Source: Pseudomonadota bacterium (lineage in GTDB: Bacteria > Pseudomonadota > Alphaproteobacteria > Sphingomonadales > Sphingomonadaceae). From it: DNA of 64,000 nucleotides. The first letter of the stretch is position 1; each line of letters begins with the position of its first letter. The translations under genes and the position numbers were made by a program. This document shows, in pieces, positions 44,514-53,370 of this stretch. The notes under the pieces are model-generated. The model saw only the letters and a program-made list of their open reading frames with translations, did no database searches and had not been told where the DNA came from. Location of the stretch: positions 1 through 64,000 of the forward strand of contig JAEXFD010000007.1 in the NCBI GenBank assembly GCA_023400405.1, read 5' to 3'.

Positions 44514-45434
44514 ATGCGGATCATCTTCATGGGAACCCCCGATTTCGCCGTGCCGGTGCTCGAGGCGCTGGTCGAGGCCGGGCATGACGTCGTGGCGGCG
44601 TACAGCCAGCCGCCGCGCGCGGGCGGGCGGCGGGGCAAGGCGCTCACGCCCTCGCCGGTGCAGGCGCGGGCCGAGGCATTGGGAATCGAAGTGCGCGCAC
44701 CCCTCTCCTTCCGCAAGGAGCCGGACGCGATCGGGGCCTTCGCGGCGCTGGACGCCGATGTCGCGGTGGTCGCGGCCTATGGGCTGATCCTGCCCCAGGC
44801 GATCCTCGACGCGCCGAAGCAGGGCTGCCTAAACGTCCATGGCTCGCTGCTGCCGCGATGGCGAGGAGCGGCGCCGATCCAGCGCGCGATCCTGGCCGGC
44901 GACGAAGAGACTGGCGTCGGGATCATGCAGATGGAGGCCGGGCTCGACACCGGGCCGGTGCGGCTGGAAGGCCGGACGCCGATCGGCCGCAAGACCGCGG
45001 GGGAACTCGGCGCCGAGCTCAGCCAGATGGGCGCGCGGCTGATGGTGGAGGTGCTGGGCGATCTCGATCGCTTTCCCGCGGTGCCGCAGTCCGAGGACGG
45101 CGTGACCTATGCGCCGAAGATCGACAAGGCCGAGGCGCGGCTCGATTTCACGCGCAGCGCCGTGGAGGTCGACCGGCAGGTACGCGCGTTCAATCCGGCG
45201 CCCGGTGCGTGGTTCGAAGTCGAGGGAGAGCGGATCAAGGTGCATCAGGCCGCGCTGCTCCCCGGCGAAGGCCGGGGCCCCGTGGGCAGCGGTTCGGTGA
45301 TTGACGACCAACTCACCATCGCCTGCGCAGAGGGCGCCATTCGCCCGATCCTGGTCCAGCGCGCGGGGCGTGGCGTCATGACCTCGCAGGAGTTGCTGCG
45401 CGGTTTGCCTATCTCCGCGGGAACGCAGCTTTGA
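44514..45434 (+). CDS. fmt: Methionyl-tRNA formyltransferase
   Basis: Formylates the initiator Met-tRNA with 10-formyl-THF. The 306-residue protein starts [19 protein letters not shown] and contains the catalytic region [19 protein letters not shown] followed by [13 protein letters not shown]. The C-terminal OB-like domain follows. Its TGA overlaps the TTG start of truA. Confidence 0.96.
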   Translation: MRIIFMGTPDFAVPVLEALVEAGHDVVAAYSQPPRAGGRRGKALTPSPVQARAEALGIEVRAPLSFRKEPDAIGAFAALDADVAVVAAYGLILPQAILDAPKQGCLNVHGSLLPRWRGAAPIQRAILAGDEETGVGIMQMEAGLDTGPVRLEGRTPIGRKTAGELGAELSQMGARLMVEVLGDLDRFPAVPQSEDGVTYAPKIDKAEARLDFTRSAVEVDRQVRAFNPAPGAWFEVEGERIKVHQAALLPGEGRGPVGSGSVIDDQLTIACAEGAIRPILVQRAGRGVMTSQELLRGLPISAGTQL

Positions 45435-46171
45435 CGCGCTTCGCGCTAACGGTGGAGTTCGACGGCCGGCCCTTCATGGGCTGGCAACGCCAGGACCATG
45501 GCCCGAGCGTCCAGCAGGCGATCGAGGAAGCGGCGTTCGCGGTGACCGGCGAGACGGTGGCGGTGCAGGCCGCCGGTCGAACCGATGCCGGCGTCCATGC
45601 CCTCGGCATGCGGGCACATCTCGACATCGCCAAGCCGATCGCGGCCTTCCGGCTGATGGAGGCGCTCAATGCGCGGCTGCGGCCGAACCCGGTCGCAATC
45701 CTCGACTGCGTGGAGGTGCCGGACGACTGGCACGCCCGTTTCTCCTGCCTGGCGCGGCACTATGAATACCGGATCGCGATGCGGCGGGCGCCGCTGACCT
45801 GGGAGAAGGGGCTGGCGTGGCGCGTTGCGCCCCCGCTCGATGCCGCGGCGATGCAGGCGGGGGCGGAGCGGCTGATCGGGCGGCATGACTTCACCACCTT
45901 CCGATCGGTTCACTGCCAGGCCGACAGCGCGCTGCGCACGCTGGACCGGCTCGAGGTGGTGCAGATGGGCGAGCGGATCAGCATCTTCGCTTCGGCGCGA
46001 TCTTTCCTCCATCACCAGGTGCGATCGATGGTCGGATGCCTGGTGCTGGTCGGCCAAGGGAAATGGTCGCCCGACGACATGACCGCGGCGCTGGAGGCGC
46101 GCGACCGGGCCATGCTGGGGCTCAATGCGCCTTCGGACGGGCTGTTCTTCCTGCGGGCGGATTATCCGTGA
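45431..46171 (+). CDS. truA: tRNA pseudouridine(38-40) synthase
   Basis: The TTG at 45431 overlaps the fmt stop (TTGA) and gives 246 residues starting [20 protein letters not shown]. The catalytic Asp52 lies in [13 protein letters not shown], and [18 protein letters not shown] is the typical C-terminal motif. It modifies U38-U40 of many tRNAs. Confidence 0.96.
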   Translation: MTRFALTVEFDGRPFMGWQRQDHGPSVQQAIEEAAFAVTGETVAVQAAGRTDAGVHALGMRAHLDIAKPIAAFRLMEALNARLRPNPVAILDCVEVPDDWHARFSCLARHYEYRIAMRRAPLTWEKGLAWRVAPPLDAAAMQAGAERLIGRHDFTTFRSVHCQADSALRTLDRLEVVQMGERISIFASARSFLHHQVRSMVGCLVLVGQGKWSPDDMTAALEARDRAMLGLNAPSDGLFFLRADYP

Positions 46172-46195
46172 TTTCCTAACGCGAAGCGTGATTTT

Positions 46196-46277
46196 TTCGC
46201 GCAGAGGCGCAGAGGACGCAGAGAAGAAAGGGCGGCGTTGAAGGGCGCTCTCTGCGTCCTCTGCGCCTCTGCGCGAA
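46196..46277. repeat. Palindromic intergenic repeat of the GCGCAGAGGACGCAGAG type
   Basis: Arms 46196-46224 and 46249-46277 are exact inverted copies of 29 bases (core CGCGCAGAGGCGCAGAGG) with a 24-base loop. It lies between convergent truA and the RNA methyltransferase gene. Its internal period is like the recR/def repeat, with G replacing A at several positions. Confidence 0.82.
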
Positions 46278-46305
46278 CAATATTCTGGCGCTGCCGCGAA
46301 TCGAC

Positions 46306-47496
46306 TCAGCGCGAGAACCTCGCCGCCAGCTCGACATGAGTCGACCAGCGGAACTGCCCCACCGGCTGGACCCAGTCGAGGCGGTAGCCGCCCTTTGACA
46401 GAGTCTCCGCATCGCGAGCGAAGGTGCTGGGATTGCAGGAGATATAGGCGATCGACGGAACGACCGACCCCGCCAACTCGGCGACCTGTTCGCGGGCGCC
46501 GGCACGGGGCGGATCGAGGATCACGGCGGCGAAGCGGTTGAGGTCGGCGGTGGGGACCGGGCGGCGGAACAGGTCGCGATGGTCGGCGAAGACGGCGCGC
46601 CCTGCCCCGCCTGCCGCCGCCTTGAGCGAAAGGATCGCGTCCCGCGCGGCTTCGGCGGCAAAGACCTTGGCGTGCGGGAAGGCGAAGGTGAAGGTGCCGA
46701 GCCCGGCGAACAGGTCCGCGATCGTCGCGGCATCGCCGACCGCCTCGCGCGCGGCCGCGACCAGCGCGGCTTCGCCTTCGGGCGTCGCCTGGAGGAAGCT
46801 CGCGGGCGGAAACGGCACGGCGACTCCCCCCAGCGTCACCGTCACCGGATCGGGCTCCCAGCGCGCGGTGGGGCCCAGCCCTTCGTCGAGCGAGAAGCGC
46901 GCAAGGCCGTGGCGCAGGGCGAAGGCGGTGATCGCCTCGGCTGCGGCAAGGCCCTCGGCCTCGAGCCCATCGATCAGCACGTCGACGCCCTGATCGACCC
47001 GCGCGAGATGCACGTTGATCCGCCGCGACTCCGGCATCAGCGCGGCGAGCAGGCCGCGGAGCGGCGCCAGCAGCGCGAACAGGCCGGGATCGAGGACGTG
47101 GCACTCCATCAGGTCGATCAGCCGGTGGCTCGCCGGTTCGGTGAAGCCGAGATGGACCTGGCGGCCGCGCCTTTCGGCATGAAGCGTGGCGCGGCGGCGG
47201 GTGTTGGGCGGCGAAAGCAGCGGAGCGCGGATCTCGGTCTCTAGCCCTTGCGCGGCGAGCGCGGTGCGGACGCGATCGGCGATGAAGCCGCTCCAGGCGG
47301 CATCGTCGAGATGCTGGAGCTGGCAGCCGCCGCATTCGGGGAAATGGCGGCAGGGCGGGACCTGGTGATGCGGCCCGGGCGTCAGGCTGCCGTCGGGCGC
47401 GACGAGATCGCCCGGCGCGGCCAGCGCCACGTGGCGGCCGGCGGCAGTGATGCCGTCGCCCCGCGCGGCGACGCGGATGACTTCGTCTAGCGACAT
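46306..47496 (-). CDS. Class I SAM-dependent RNA uridine-C5 methyltransferase (RlmD/RumA family)
   Basis: The 396-residue protein has an N-terminal TRAM-like part, then an iron-sulfur cysteine set (CRHFPECGGCQLQH, with a later Cys in MECHVLDPG). The SAM-binding DLFAGLGTFTFAF, DPPRAGA and catalytic Cys in ISCNPSTFARD follow. It probably makes m5U in 23S rRNA or tRNA; the exact site is not deduced. The ATG at 47496 overlaps the nnr 3' end by ten bases. Confidence 0.9.
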   Translation of the reverse strand: MSLDEVIRVAARGDGITAAGRHVALAAPGDLVAPDGSLTPGPHHQVPPCRHFPECGGCQLQHLDDAAWSGFIADRVRTALAAQGLETEIRAPLLSPPNTRRRATLHAERRGRQVHLGFTEPASHRLIDLMECHVLDPGLFALLAPLRGLLAALMPESRRINVHLARVDQGVDVLIDGLEAEGLAAAEAITAFALRHGLARFSLDEGLGPTARWEPDPVTVTLGGVAVPFPPASFLQATPEGEAALVAAAREAVGDAATIADLFAGLGTFTFAFPHAKVFAAEAARDAILSLKAAAGGAGRAVFADHRDLFRRPVPTADLNRFAAVILDPPRAGAREQVAELAGSVVPSIAYISCNPSTFARDAETLSKGGYRLDWVQPVGQFRWSTHVELAARFSR

Positions 47497-48881
47497 TGGT
47501 CGATCGCCGCGGGAATATGGTCGATCAGGCGGTCGGCCCAGAAGGCTGGGCCGGCCAGCGCGGCGGCGCGGGCGTGGAGCCACACGGCGGCTTCGGCTGC
47601 GGCCTTGTTGCCGCCGGCAAGCTGCGCGCCGAGCAGGCCGGCGAGCACGTCGCCGGTGCCCGCGGTCGAGAGCCAGGGCGAGGCGCCGGCGAGGATGCGG
47701 ACCTGGCCGCGCGGGCTGGCGATCACGGTGTCGGCGCCCTTGTGGACGATCGTGGCGCGGCTCGCAGCGGCGGCGGCGAGCGTGCGGTCGATCTTGCTGC
47801 CCTCGCCGGCAAACATCCGCTCGAACTCGCCCGAATGCGGGGTGAGGACGCTCGGCGCGGTGCGGCGATCGAGCCAGGCGGCGGCGGAATTGCCGAGCAG
47901 GGTCAGCGCGTCGCCATCGAGGACAAGCGGGAGATTGGCGGCCAGAGCTGCCTTGAGCAGCCCCTCGGCGCGGCGGTCGCGGCCGAGGCCGGGGCCGATC
48001 ACCACGGCACCGATGCGGCTCTCGGCGAGCAGATCGGCAAGGTCCTCGGCGCCGGCGATGCGGTGGCGGACGAGCGCGTCGGGGCCGCCATTCTCGGGCT
48101 CGGCACCGGCGAGTATGGTATAGCCCGCGCCGCCCGCCATCGCGGCGCGGGCGGCGAGCCGAGCGGCGCCGGGCATCGCACCCTCGACCACCACGACCAG
48201 CCCGCGATTATATTTGTGGCTGCGCGGGCCCGGCGCCGCGAGGCGCGGGCGGGCGAGCGTGTGCCACGGCGTCTCGACCGGGATGCCGAGTTCGGCGAGC
48301 AGGACATGGCCGCTGCGCTCGAGCCCGGCATCGAGCAAATGCGCGGGCTTCAGGGCGGCGAGCGCGAGCGTGGCGGTAATGCCGCGCGGGGCGCCGAGAT
48401 CGGCGCCGGTGTCGGTCGCGACGCCCGAGGGCAGGTCGATCGACAGGCTGAACTCGGCCTTGGCGACGAGCTCGGCGAAGACCGGCGCGATGCCGCGTTC
48501 GAGCGGCCGGGTCATGCCGGTGCCGAACAGCCCGTCGACCAGTACCGGGCGCGGCCGGGCCTGGTAGAGCGAGGCGACTTCGCCCTCCCAGCGACCGTGC
48601 ATCATGCGGGCGAGCGGGGTGCCGAGCTCCCCGGTGGCGGCGATCGTGACGTCATGGCCTGCGGCCTTAAGCAGGCGCGCGGCGACATAGGCGTCGCCGC
48701 CATTGTTGCCGGGGCCGGCGAGGACGAGGATCGGGCGGCCCTGGGCGAAACGCGCAGTTTCGCGGGCGACCGCGGCCCCGGCGCGTTCCATCACCGCCTC
48801 CTGCGGCTCGCGGCGGAACACTGCCTCCTCAGCGGCGCGCATCTGCGCGGCAGTGACGATCGGGGCGCCGGCTGGACTCAT
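47487..48881 (-). CDS. nnr: Bifunctional NAD(P)H-hydrate epimerase / ADP-dependent NAD(P)H-hydrate dehydratase
   Basis: Repairs hydrated NAD(P)H. The 464-residue fusion has the YjeF-N epimerase part (residues about 10-200, VLAGPGNNGGDAYVAARLL) and the YjeF-C ribokinase-like dehydratase with SHKYNRGLVVVV, GPGLGRDRRAEG, LTPHSGEFERMF and the ADP-binding STAGTGDVLAGLLG. It is joined by overlaps to a lipoprotein gene before it and to the RNA methyltransferase after it. Confidence 0.94.
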   Translation of the reverse strand: MSPAGAPIVTAAQMRAAEEAVFRREPQEAVMERAGAAVARETARFAQGRPILVLAGPGNNGGDAYVAARLLKAAGHDVTIAATGELGTPLARMMHGRWEGEVASLYQARPRPVLVDGLFGTGMTRPLERGIAPVFAELVAKAEFSLSIDLPSGVATDTGADLGAPRGITATLALAALKPAHLLDAGLERSGHVLLAELGIPVETPWHTLARPRLAAPGPRSHKYNRGLVVVVEGAMPGAARLAARAAMAGGAGYTILAGAEPENGGPDALVRHRIAGAEDLADLLAESRIGAVVIGPGLGRDRRAEGLLKAALAANLPLVLDGDALTLLGNSAAAWLDRRTAPSVLTPHSGEFERMFAGEGSKIDRTLAAAAASRATIVHKGADTVIASPRGQVRILAGASPWLSTAGTGDVLAGLLGAQLAGGNKAAAEAAVWLHARAAALAGPAFWADRLIDHIPAAIDQCR

Positions 48882-49360
48882 TGCGCCGCTTTGGCCCCGC
48901 GCACGGTCGCGGGCAAGCGATAGCGCGCGCCGCCCAGCGCGACTTCGATACGGTCGGGGCCGAGCGTCATCACCACGGCGCGCTCCGCACCGTCGGCGGC
49001 GATCACGCCGCGCCCGTCATGGGTGACGAGCAGCCGGCGAAACCCGCCATCGGGGTGGCGGAGCGTGAGGAACAGGCCGTCCTGGGTCTGGGTGCGATCG
49101 ATCGTGCAGACGAAGGCGAAGGCCGGATCGCCGGGGCCGGCGCATTCGACATGACCCTCGGCCTGGGCGCGCTTCGCCTGCCGCTCGCTCTTGCGGGCTT
49201 CGGCGACCTTGTCCGGCACCGGGACGTGGCAGGCGGTGAGGAGGAGGGCCAGGCAAGCTGCCCTCGCCTTCGCCCCCCGCGCCTCAGATATCCGCGTAGA
49301 CGTGGCGCTCGGCGCGCGCGCCAGGGTGCGTGACCGCGCCCTGATAGGCCGGCCCGACAT
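48878..49360 (-). CDS. Small lipoprotein of unknown function, start uncertain
   Basis: The reading frame contains a clear lipoprotein signal ([14 protein letters not shown]) followed by about 120 residues with two Cys and a beta-rich pattern ([20 protein letters not shown]). It ends in an ATGA overlap with nnr. There is no ATG, GTG or TTG near the signal. The nearest in-frame ATG, at 49360, lies inside the ilvD 3' end and gives an unusually long n-region. An ATA or other rare start near 49294 is an alternative. I do not recognise the family. Confidence 0.6.
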   Translation of the reverse strand: MSGRPIRARSRTLARAPSATSTRISEARGAKARAACLALLLTACHVPVPDKVAEARKSERQAKRAQAEGHVECAGPGDPAFAFVCTIDRTQTQDGLFLTLRHPDGGFRRLLVTHDGRGVIAADGAERAVVMTLGPDRIEVALGGARYRLPATVRGAKAAQ

Positions 49361-51005
49361 TGCGCGCATAGCGCCACAGAGCGCCGGACTGATAGTCATT
49401 GACGCGCGGCTGCCATTTCGCGCGCCGTTCGGCAAGCACATCCTCGGGCACGTCGAGGTCGATCGTCCCGGCTTCGGCATCGATGCGGATGATGTCGCCA
49501 TCCTCGACCAGCGCGATCGGCCCGCCTTCGGCGGCTTCCGGGCCGACATGGCCGATGCAGAAGCCTCGGGTACCGCCGGAGAAGCGCCCGTCGGTGATCA
49601 GCGCGACCTTCTCGCCCATGCCGAGCCCGTAGAGCGCCGCGGTAGTCGACAGCATCTCGCGCATGCCCGGGCCACCCTTGGGCCCTTCATAGCGGATGAT
49701 CAGGACCTCACCTTCCTGGATCTTGCGATGCTCGACCGCTTCGAACGCCTCTTCCTCGCAATCGAAGCAGCGTGCGGGCCCCTCGAACTGGAGCCGGTGC
49801 ATGCCCGCGACCTTCACGATCGCGCCATCGGGCGCCAGGCTGCCGCGCAGGCCGACGACGCCGCCGGTGGGCGTCAGCGGCGTCTTGACGTCGTAGATCA
49901 CTTTCTGATCAGGATTCCAGGTGACCTGATCGATGTTCTCGGCCAGCGTCTTGCCGGTCACGGTCATGCAGTCGCCATGCAGGAAGCCGCCGGCGAGCAG
50001 CGTCTTCATCAACATGTAAACGCCGCCGGCCTCGTACATGTCCTTGGCGACATAGCGGCCGCCGGGCTTGAGATCGGCGATATAGGGCGTGGTCTTGAAG
50101 ATCTCGGCGACGTCGAACAGGTCGAACTCGATCCCCGCCTCGTGCGCCATCGCGGGCAAATGCAGCGCGCCGTTGGTCGAGCCGCCGGTCGCGGCGACGA
50201 CGCGCGCGGCATTCTCGAACGCCTCGCGCGTGCAGATGTCGCGCGGACGGAGATTCTGCGCGATCAGTTCCATCACTTGCGCGCCCGCCGCGTGCGCGAT
50301 TTGCTCGCGGCTGGTATAAGGAGCCGGCGCCATGTTGCTGTTCGGCAAGGACAATCCGATCGCCTCGGCGACACAGGCCATGGTGTTGGCGGTATATTGC
50401 CCGCCGCACGCACCCGCGCCGGGGCACGCGACCTTTTCGAGCTCGTGCACTTCGGAGAGCGGGCAGGCTCCCGCCGCATAGCGGCCGACGACTTCGAACA
50501 CGTCGACAACGGTGACGTCCTTGTCGTGGAAGCGGCCGGGCAGGATCGAGCCGCCATAGACGAAGATCGACGGCACGTTGAGGCGGAGCATCGCCATCAT
50601 CATGCCGGGGAGCGACTTGTCGCAGCCGGCAAAGCCGACCAGCGCGTCATAGCAATGGCCACGCACGGAGAGCTCGACCGAATCGGCGATCACTTCGCGG
50701 CTGATCAGGGAGGATTTCATCCCCTGATGGCCCATCGCGATGCCGTCGGTTACGGTGATCGTATTGAAGCGGCGCGGCATCCCGCCCGCGGCGATCACGC
50801 CCTGGCGCGCGACATCGGCCTGGGCGTCGAGCGTGATGTTGCACGGTGCGGAGTCATTACCGGCCGAGGCCACGCCGACGAACGGCTTGGCGATATCCTC
50901 CTCGGGAATGCCCATGGCATAATAATAGCTGCGGTGCGGGGCGCGCTCCGGGCCGACCGAAACGTGGCGGCTGGGAAGCTTGGACTTGTCGAATCGTTGG
51001 GTCAT
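49284..51005 (-). CDS. ilvD: Dihydroxy-acid dehydratase
   Basis: Third step of valine, isoleucine and pantothenate precursor synthesis. The 573-residue iron-sulfur enzyme has [25 protein letters not shown] and [15 protein letters not shown] with the cluster cysteines. Near the C-terminus is [19 protein letters not shown]. The ATG at 51005 ([12 protein letters not shown]) is chosen; an ATG nine bases upstream is possible. Confidence 0.96.
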   Translation of the reverse strand: MTQRFDKSKLPSRHVSVGPERAPHRSYYYAMGIPEEDIAKPFVGVASAGNDSAPCNITLDAQADVARQGVIAAGGMPRRFNTITVTDGIAMGHQGMKSSLISREVIADSVELSVRGHCYDALVGFAGCDKSLPGMMMAMLRLNVPSIFVYGGSILPGRFHDKDVTVVDVFEVVGRYAAGACPLSEVHELEKVACPGAGACGGQYTANTMACVAEAIGLSLPNSNMAPAPYTSREQIAHAAGAQVMELIAQNLRPRDICTREAFENAARVVAATGGSTNGALHLPAMAHEAGIEFDLFDVAEIFKTTPYIADLKPGGRYVAKDMYEAGGVYMLMKTLLAGGFLHGDCMTVTGKTLAENIDQVTWNPDQKVIYDVKTPLTPTGGVVGLRGSLAPDGAIVKVAGMHRLQFEGPARCFDCEEEAFEAVEHRKIQEGEVLIIRYEGPKGGPGMREMLSTTAALYGLGMGEKVALITDGRFSGGTRGFCIGHVGPEAAEGGPIALVEDGDIIRIDAEAGTIDLDVPEDVLAERRAKWQPRVNDYQSGALWRYARNVGPAYQGAVTHPGARAERHVYADI

Positions 51006-51063
51006 GGCGCGCAAGCCTATGTCGCGAACGATGCCGTTTGCGCAAGACTATTGCGTGAATTTT

Positions 51064-51774
51064 TCACTCGGCCGTAGCGAGCAGATGCCGTGCGAGGCGG
51101 GCCAATGTGTCGGCCCAATCCTGCACCCCGGCCTTGTCGCGGATCAGGTCGTTGCGGATTTCGATCGCGGCGGAAGGGATCCCCTGCCCTTCGGCATGGC
51201 GGTTGAGCGTCGCGTTGAGCAGGCGGCCCGAATAGGGTTCGTTGTCGCCGGTCTCGAAGCCGCGCTCGCGCAGGAAGCGCACCGCCGGATGCGCGGCGCG
51301 CGTGTCGCGGTTGTAGAGCACGCCGACCTGCCAGGGGCGCGGCGTGCCGCCCTGTTCGAGGCAGGGCGTGAAGCTATGGATCGACAGGATCAGGCGCGGG
51401 CGCTGACTGCGGACGGTGTCGCGGATCAGCCGGTGATAGGGCGCGTGGAAGCGCGCGATTCGCGCCGTGCGATCGGCGGCCTCGTTGCCGGGGATGAGAT
51501 GGCCGTCGCTACGATGGGGGATCAGGCCGATATGATCGGGCTCGCGATGCAGGTCGATGACCAGACGCGAGACGGTGGCGAGGATCGCTGGCGCTTCGAG
51601 CCGTGCGGCCAGCCCGCGGGTGACTGCGGCCGCGCCGATGTCGATCGCGATGTGATTGTCGAGCAGCGCGGAGTCGATACCGAGATCGATGTCCGCGGGC
51701 ACGGCGTTGGAGGCGTGGTCGCACAGCAGCAGCACGTCGTCGACGCTGCCCGGCAGCATCTCAGCCACGCTCAC
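51064..51774 (-). CDS. N-formylglutamate amidohydrolase family protein
   Basis: The GTG at 51774 overlaps the stop of the enoyl-CoA hydratase gene. The 236-residue protein contains LLLCDHASNAVPADID, DIGAAAVTRGLAARL, IDLHREPD and ILSIHSFTPCLEQG, the HutG/N-formylglutamate amidohydrolase pattern. No histidine-degradation gene is nearby, so the true substrate may differ from N-formylglutamate. Confidence 0.83.
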   Translation of the reverse strand: MSVAEMLPGSVDDVLLLCDHASNAVPADIDLGIDSALLDNHIAIDIGAAAVTRGLAARLEAPAILATVSRLVIDLHREPDHIGLIPHRSDGHLIPGNEAADRTARIARFHAPYHRLIRDTVRSQRPRLILSIHSFTPCLEQGGTPRPWQVGVLYNRDTRAAHPAVRFLRERGFETGDNEPYSGRLLNATLNRHAEGQGIPSAAIEIRNDLIRDKAGVQDWADTLARLARHLLATAE

Positions 51775-52514
51775 CAGGCCGGCCTGCCCCGTTCGCGGAA
51801 GGCGGCGAGGCCCTCGGCGAATTCGGGCCCGCCGAATGCGTCCTCGAACGCCTGATCGGTCTGCTCGCCGCGCAGCGTGCGCTTGAGCAGGCGGACCGAT
51901 TGCGGGGCGTTGCCGGCGATCGCCGCAGCCATGCCTTTCCCCGTTTCCATCGCATTGCGGGTCTTGAGCTCGACCAGGCCGATCTTGTGCGCCTCATCGG
52001 GACGGAGCTTGTCGCCGGTGAAGAGCAGCAGCGACGCCATGCCCCGCCCGACCTGCGCCTCCAGCCGGGCGACGTCCTCGCGCGGATAGCCGATGCCGAG
52101 CCGCGCCGGCGTGATTGCGAACTCGGCATAGGCGCCGGCGATGCGGATGTCGGCGGCGAGCGCCAGCGCCACCGCCGCGCCGAAGCAGCCGCCGTCGATC
52201 GCCGCGATCACCGGCATCGGCAGCGCCGCGACAGCGTCGATCCCCGCGCGCATCGCGCGGCGGAAGCGGCTGCGCAGCGCCGGATCGCCTTGGAGCTGCT
52301 CGAACTCGCGGATATCGGCACCCGCCGAGAAGATGCGCGGCACGTCCGAGCAGAGCAGCACGGCACGGGCCTCGCGCACCTCCTCACAGGCGGCGGCGAG
52401 CGCTTCCCAGGCGGCGATGGGCAAGGCGTTCTTTGCCTCGGGCCGGGCGAGCGCGAGAGTGGCGACATGACCTTCATGGCTGACGCGGATCATCGCGCGG
52501 CTGTGCCCGATCAT
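51771..52514 (-). CDS. Enoyl-CoA hydratase/isomerase family protein
   Basis: The 247-residue crotonase-fold protein has RPEAKNALPIAAWEAL, the oxyanion-hole SAGADIREFEQL and DGGCFGAAVALALAADIRIA. It may act in fatty acid or amino acid beta-oxidation. The substrate is not defined. An ATG at 52493 would shorten it by seven residues; neither start has a clear Shine-Dalgarno. Confidence 0.85.
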   Translation of the reverse strand: MIGHSRAMIRVSHEGHVATLALARPEAKNALPIAAWEALAAACEEVREARAVLLCSDVPRIFSAGADIREFEQLQGDPALRSRFRRAMRAGIDAVAALPMPVIAAIDGGCFGAAVALALAADIRIAGAYAEFAITPARLGIGYPREDVARLEAQVGRGMASLLLFTGDKLRPDEAHKIGLVELKTRNAMETGKGMAAAIAGNAPQSVRLLKRTLRGEQTDQAFEDAFGGPEFAEGLAAFRERGRPAW

Positions 52515-52569
52515 GGGCGCGGTGTTAAGAGCATCATTCCGCCCCGAGACGCCTTCTGAGAGGACCGGG

Positions 52570-53370
52570 TCAAGTCAATCGCGTCGGCAGGGTCCACCAG
52601 CCGAGGGGTTCGAGGAACTCCGCCGCCGCACGCGCCTGCGCGTCGCTGTCGAACAGCGCGAAGCAGGTCGCGCCCGAGCCCGACATGCGGACCAGGTTCG
52701 CGCCCGGTTGCGCCTCGAGCGCGTCGAGCACGTCGCCGATCACCGGCGCGATCGCGCGGGCGGGCGGTTCGAGATCGTTGCGGCCGGCGCGCGGATCGGT
52801 GGAGAGCGGTCCGCGATCGGTGCCGTCCCAGCGGCGAAAGACCTCCGCGGTCGATACCGCCACGCGCGGATTGACCAGCAACACCGGCGTGCCCGGCAGG
52901 CCCGGCACCGGCTCGAGCCGTTCGCCGCGGCCCCGCCCAATTGCGCTCTGGCCGAACAGGCAGGCGGGGACGTCCGAGCCAAGCGCATCGGCGATCGGGA
53001 ACATCGCGTCGAGCGGCACGTCGTGCAGCCGGCCGAGTGCGCGCAGCGTCGCCGCAGCATCGGCCGATCCGCCGCCGATTCCGGAGGCGACCGGCAGTCG
53101 CTTGTCGAGCGTGATCGCATGGCCGCCGCCGCCGAAATGCAGTCGAAAGGCGCGGGCGGCGCGGGTGACGAGATTGTCGCCCTCCCCGTCCAAGGCCGGT
53201 GCGAACGGGCCCGTTACCGCGAAGCTGTCGGCCGCCGCCGGGGCCACGCGCAACTCGTCGCCCTGCTCGACAAAGGCGAACAGCGTTTCGAGTTCGTGAT
53301 AACCGTCCGGCCGGCGAGCGCGGACGTGCAGCGCGAGGTTGAGCTTGGCGGGGGCGGTCTCGACGATCAT
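52570..53370 (-). CDS. ispE: 4-(cytidine 5'-diphospho)-2-C-methyl-D-erythritol kinase
   Basis: A GHMP kinase of the MEP isoprenoid pathway, 266 residues. It has ETAPAKLNLALHV at the start, the ATP-binding LPVASGIGGGSADAAA, and the late NLVRMSGSGATCFALF. The ATG overlaps the stop of the TPR gene upstream (ATGA). Confidence 0.95.
   Translation of the reverse strand: MIVETAPAKLNLALHVRARRPDGYHELETLFAFVEQGDELRVAPAAADSFAVTGPFAPALDGEGDNLVTRAARAFRLHFGGGGHAITLDKRLPVASGIGGGSADAAATLRALGRLHDVPLDAMFPIADALGSDVPACLFGQSAIGRGRGERLEPVPGLPGTPVLLVNPRVAVSTAEVFRRWDGTDRGPLSTDPRAGRNDLEPPARAIAPVIGDVLDALEAQPGANLVRMSGSGATCFALFDSDAQARAAAEFLEPLGWWTLPTRLT

Noticed and set aside
43585..46277. A CRISPR array formed by the repeated motifs near recR, fmt and truA
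   Set aside because: The repeats are single inverted pairs of different families, not regularly spaced direct repeats, and no cas gene is present.
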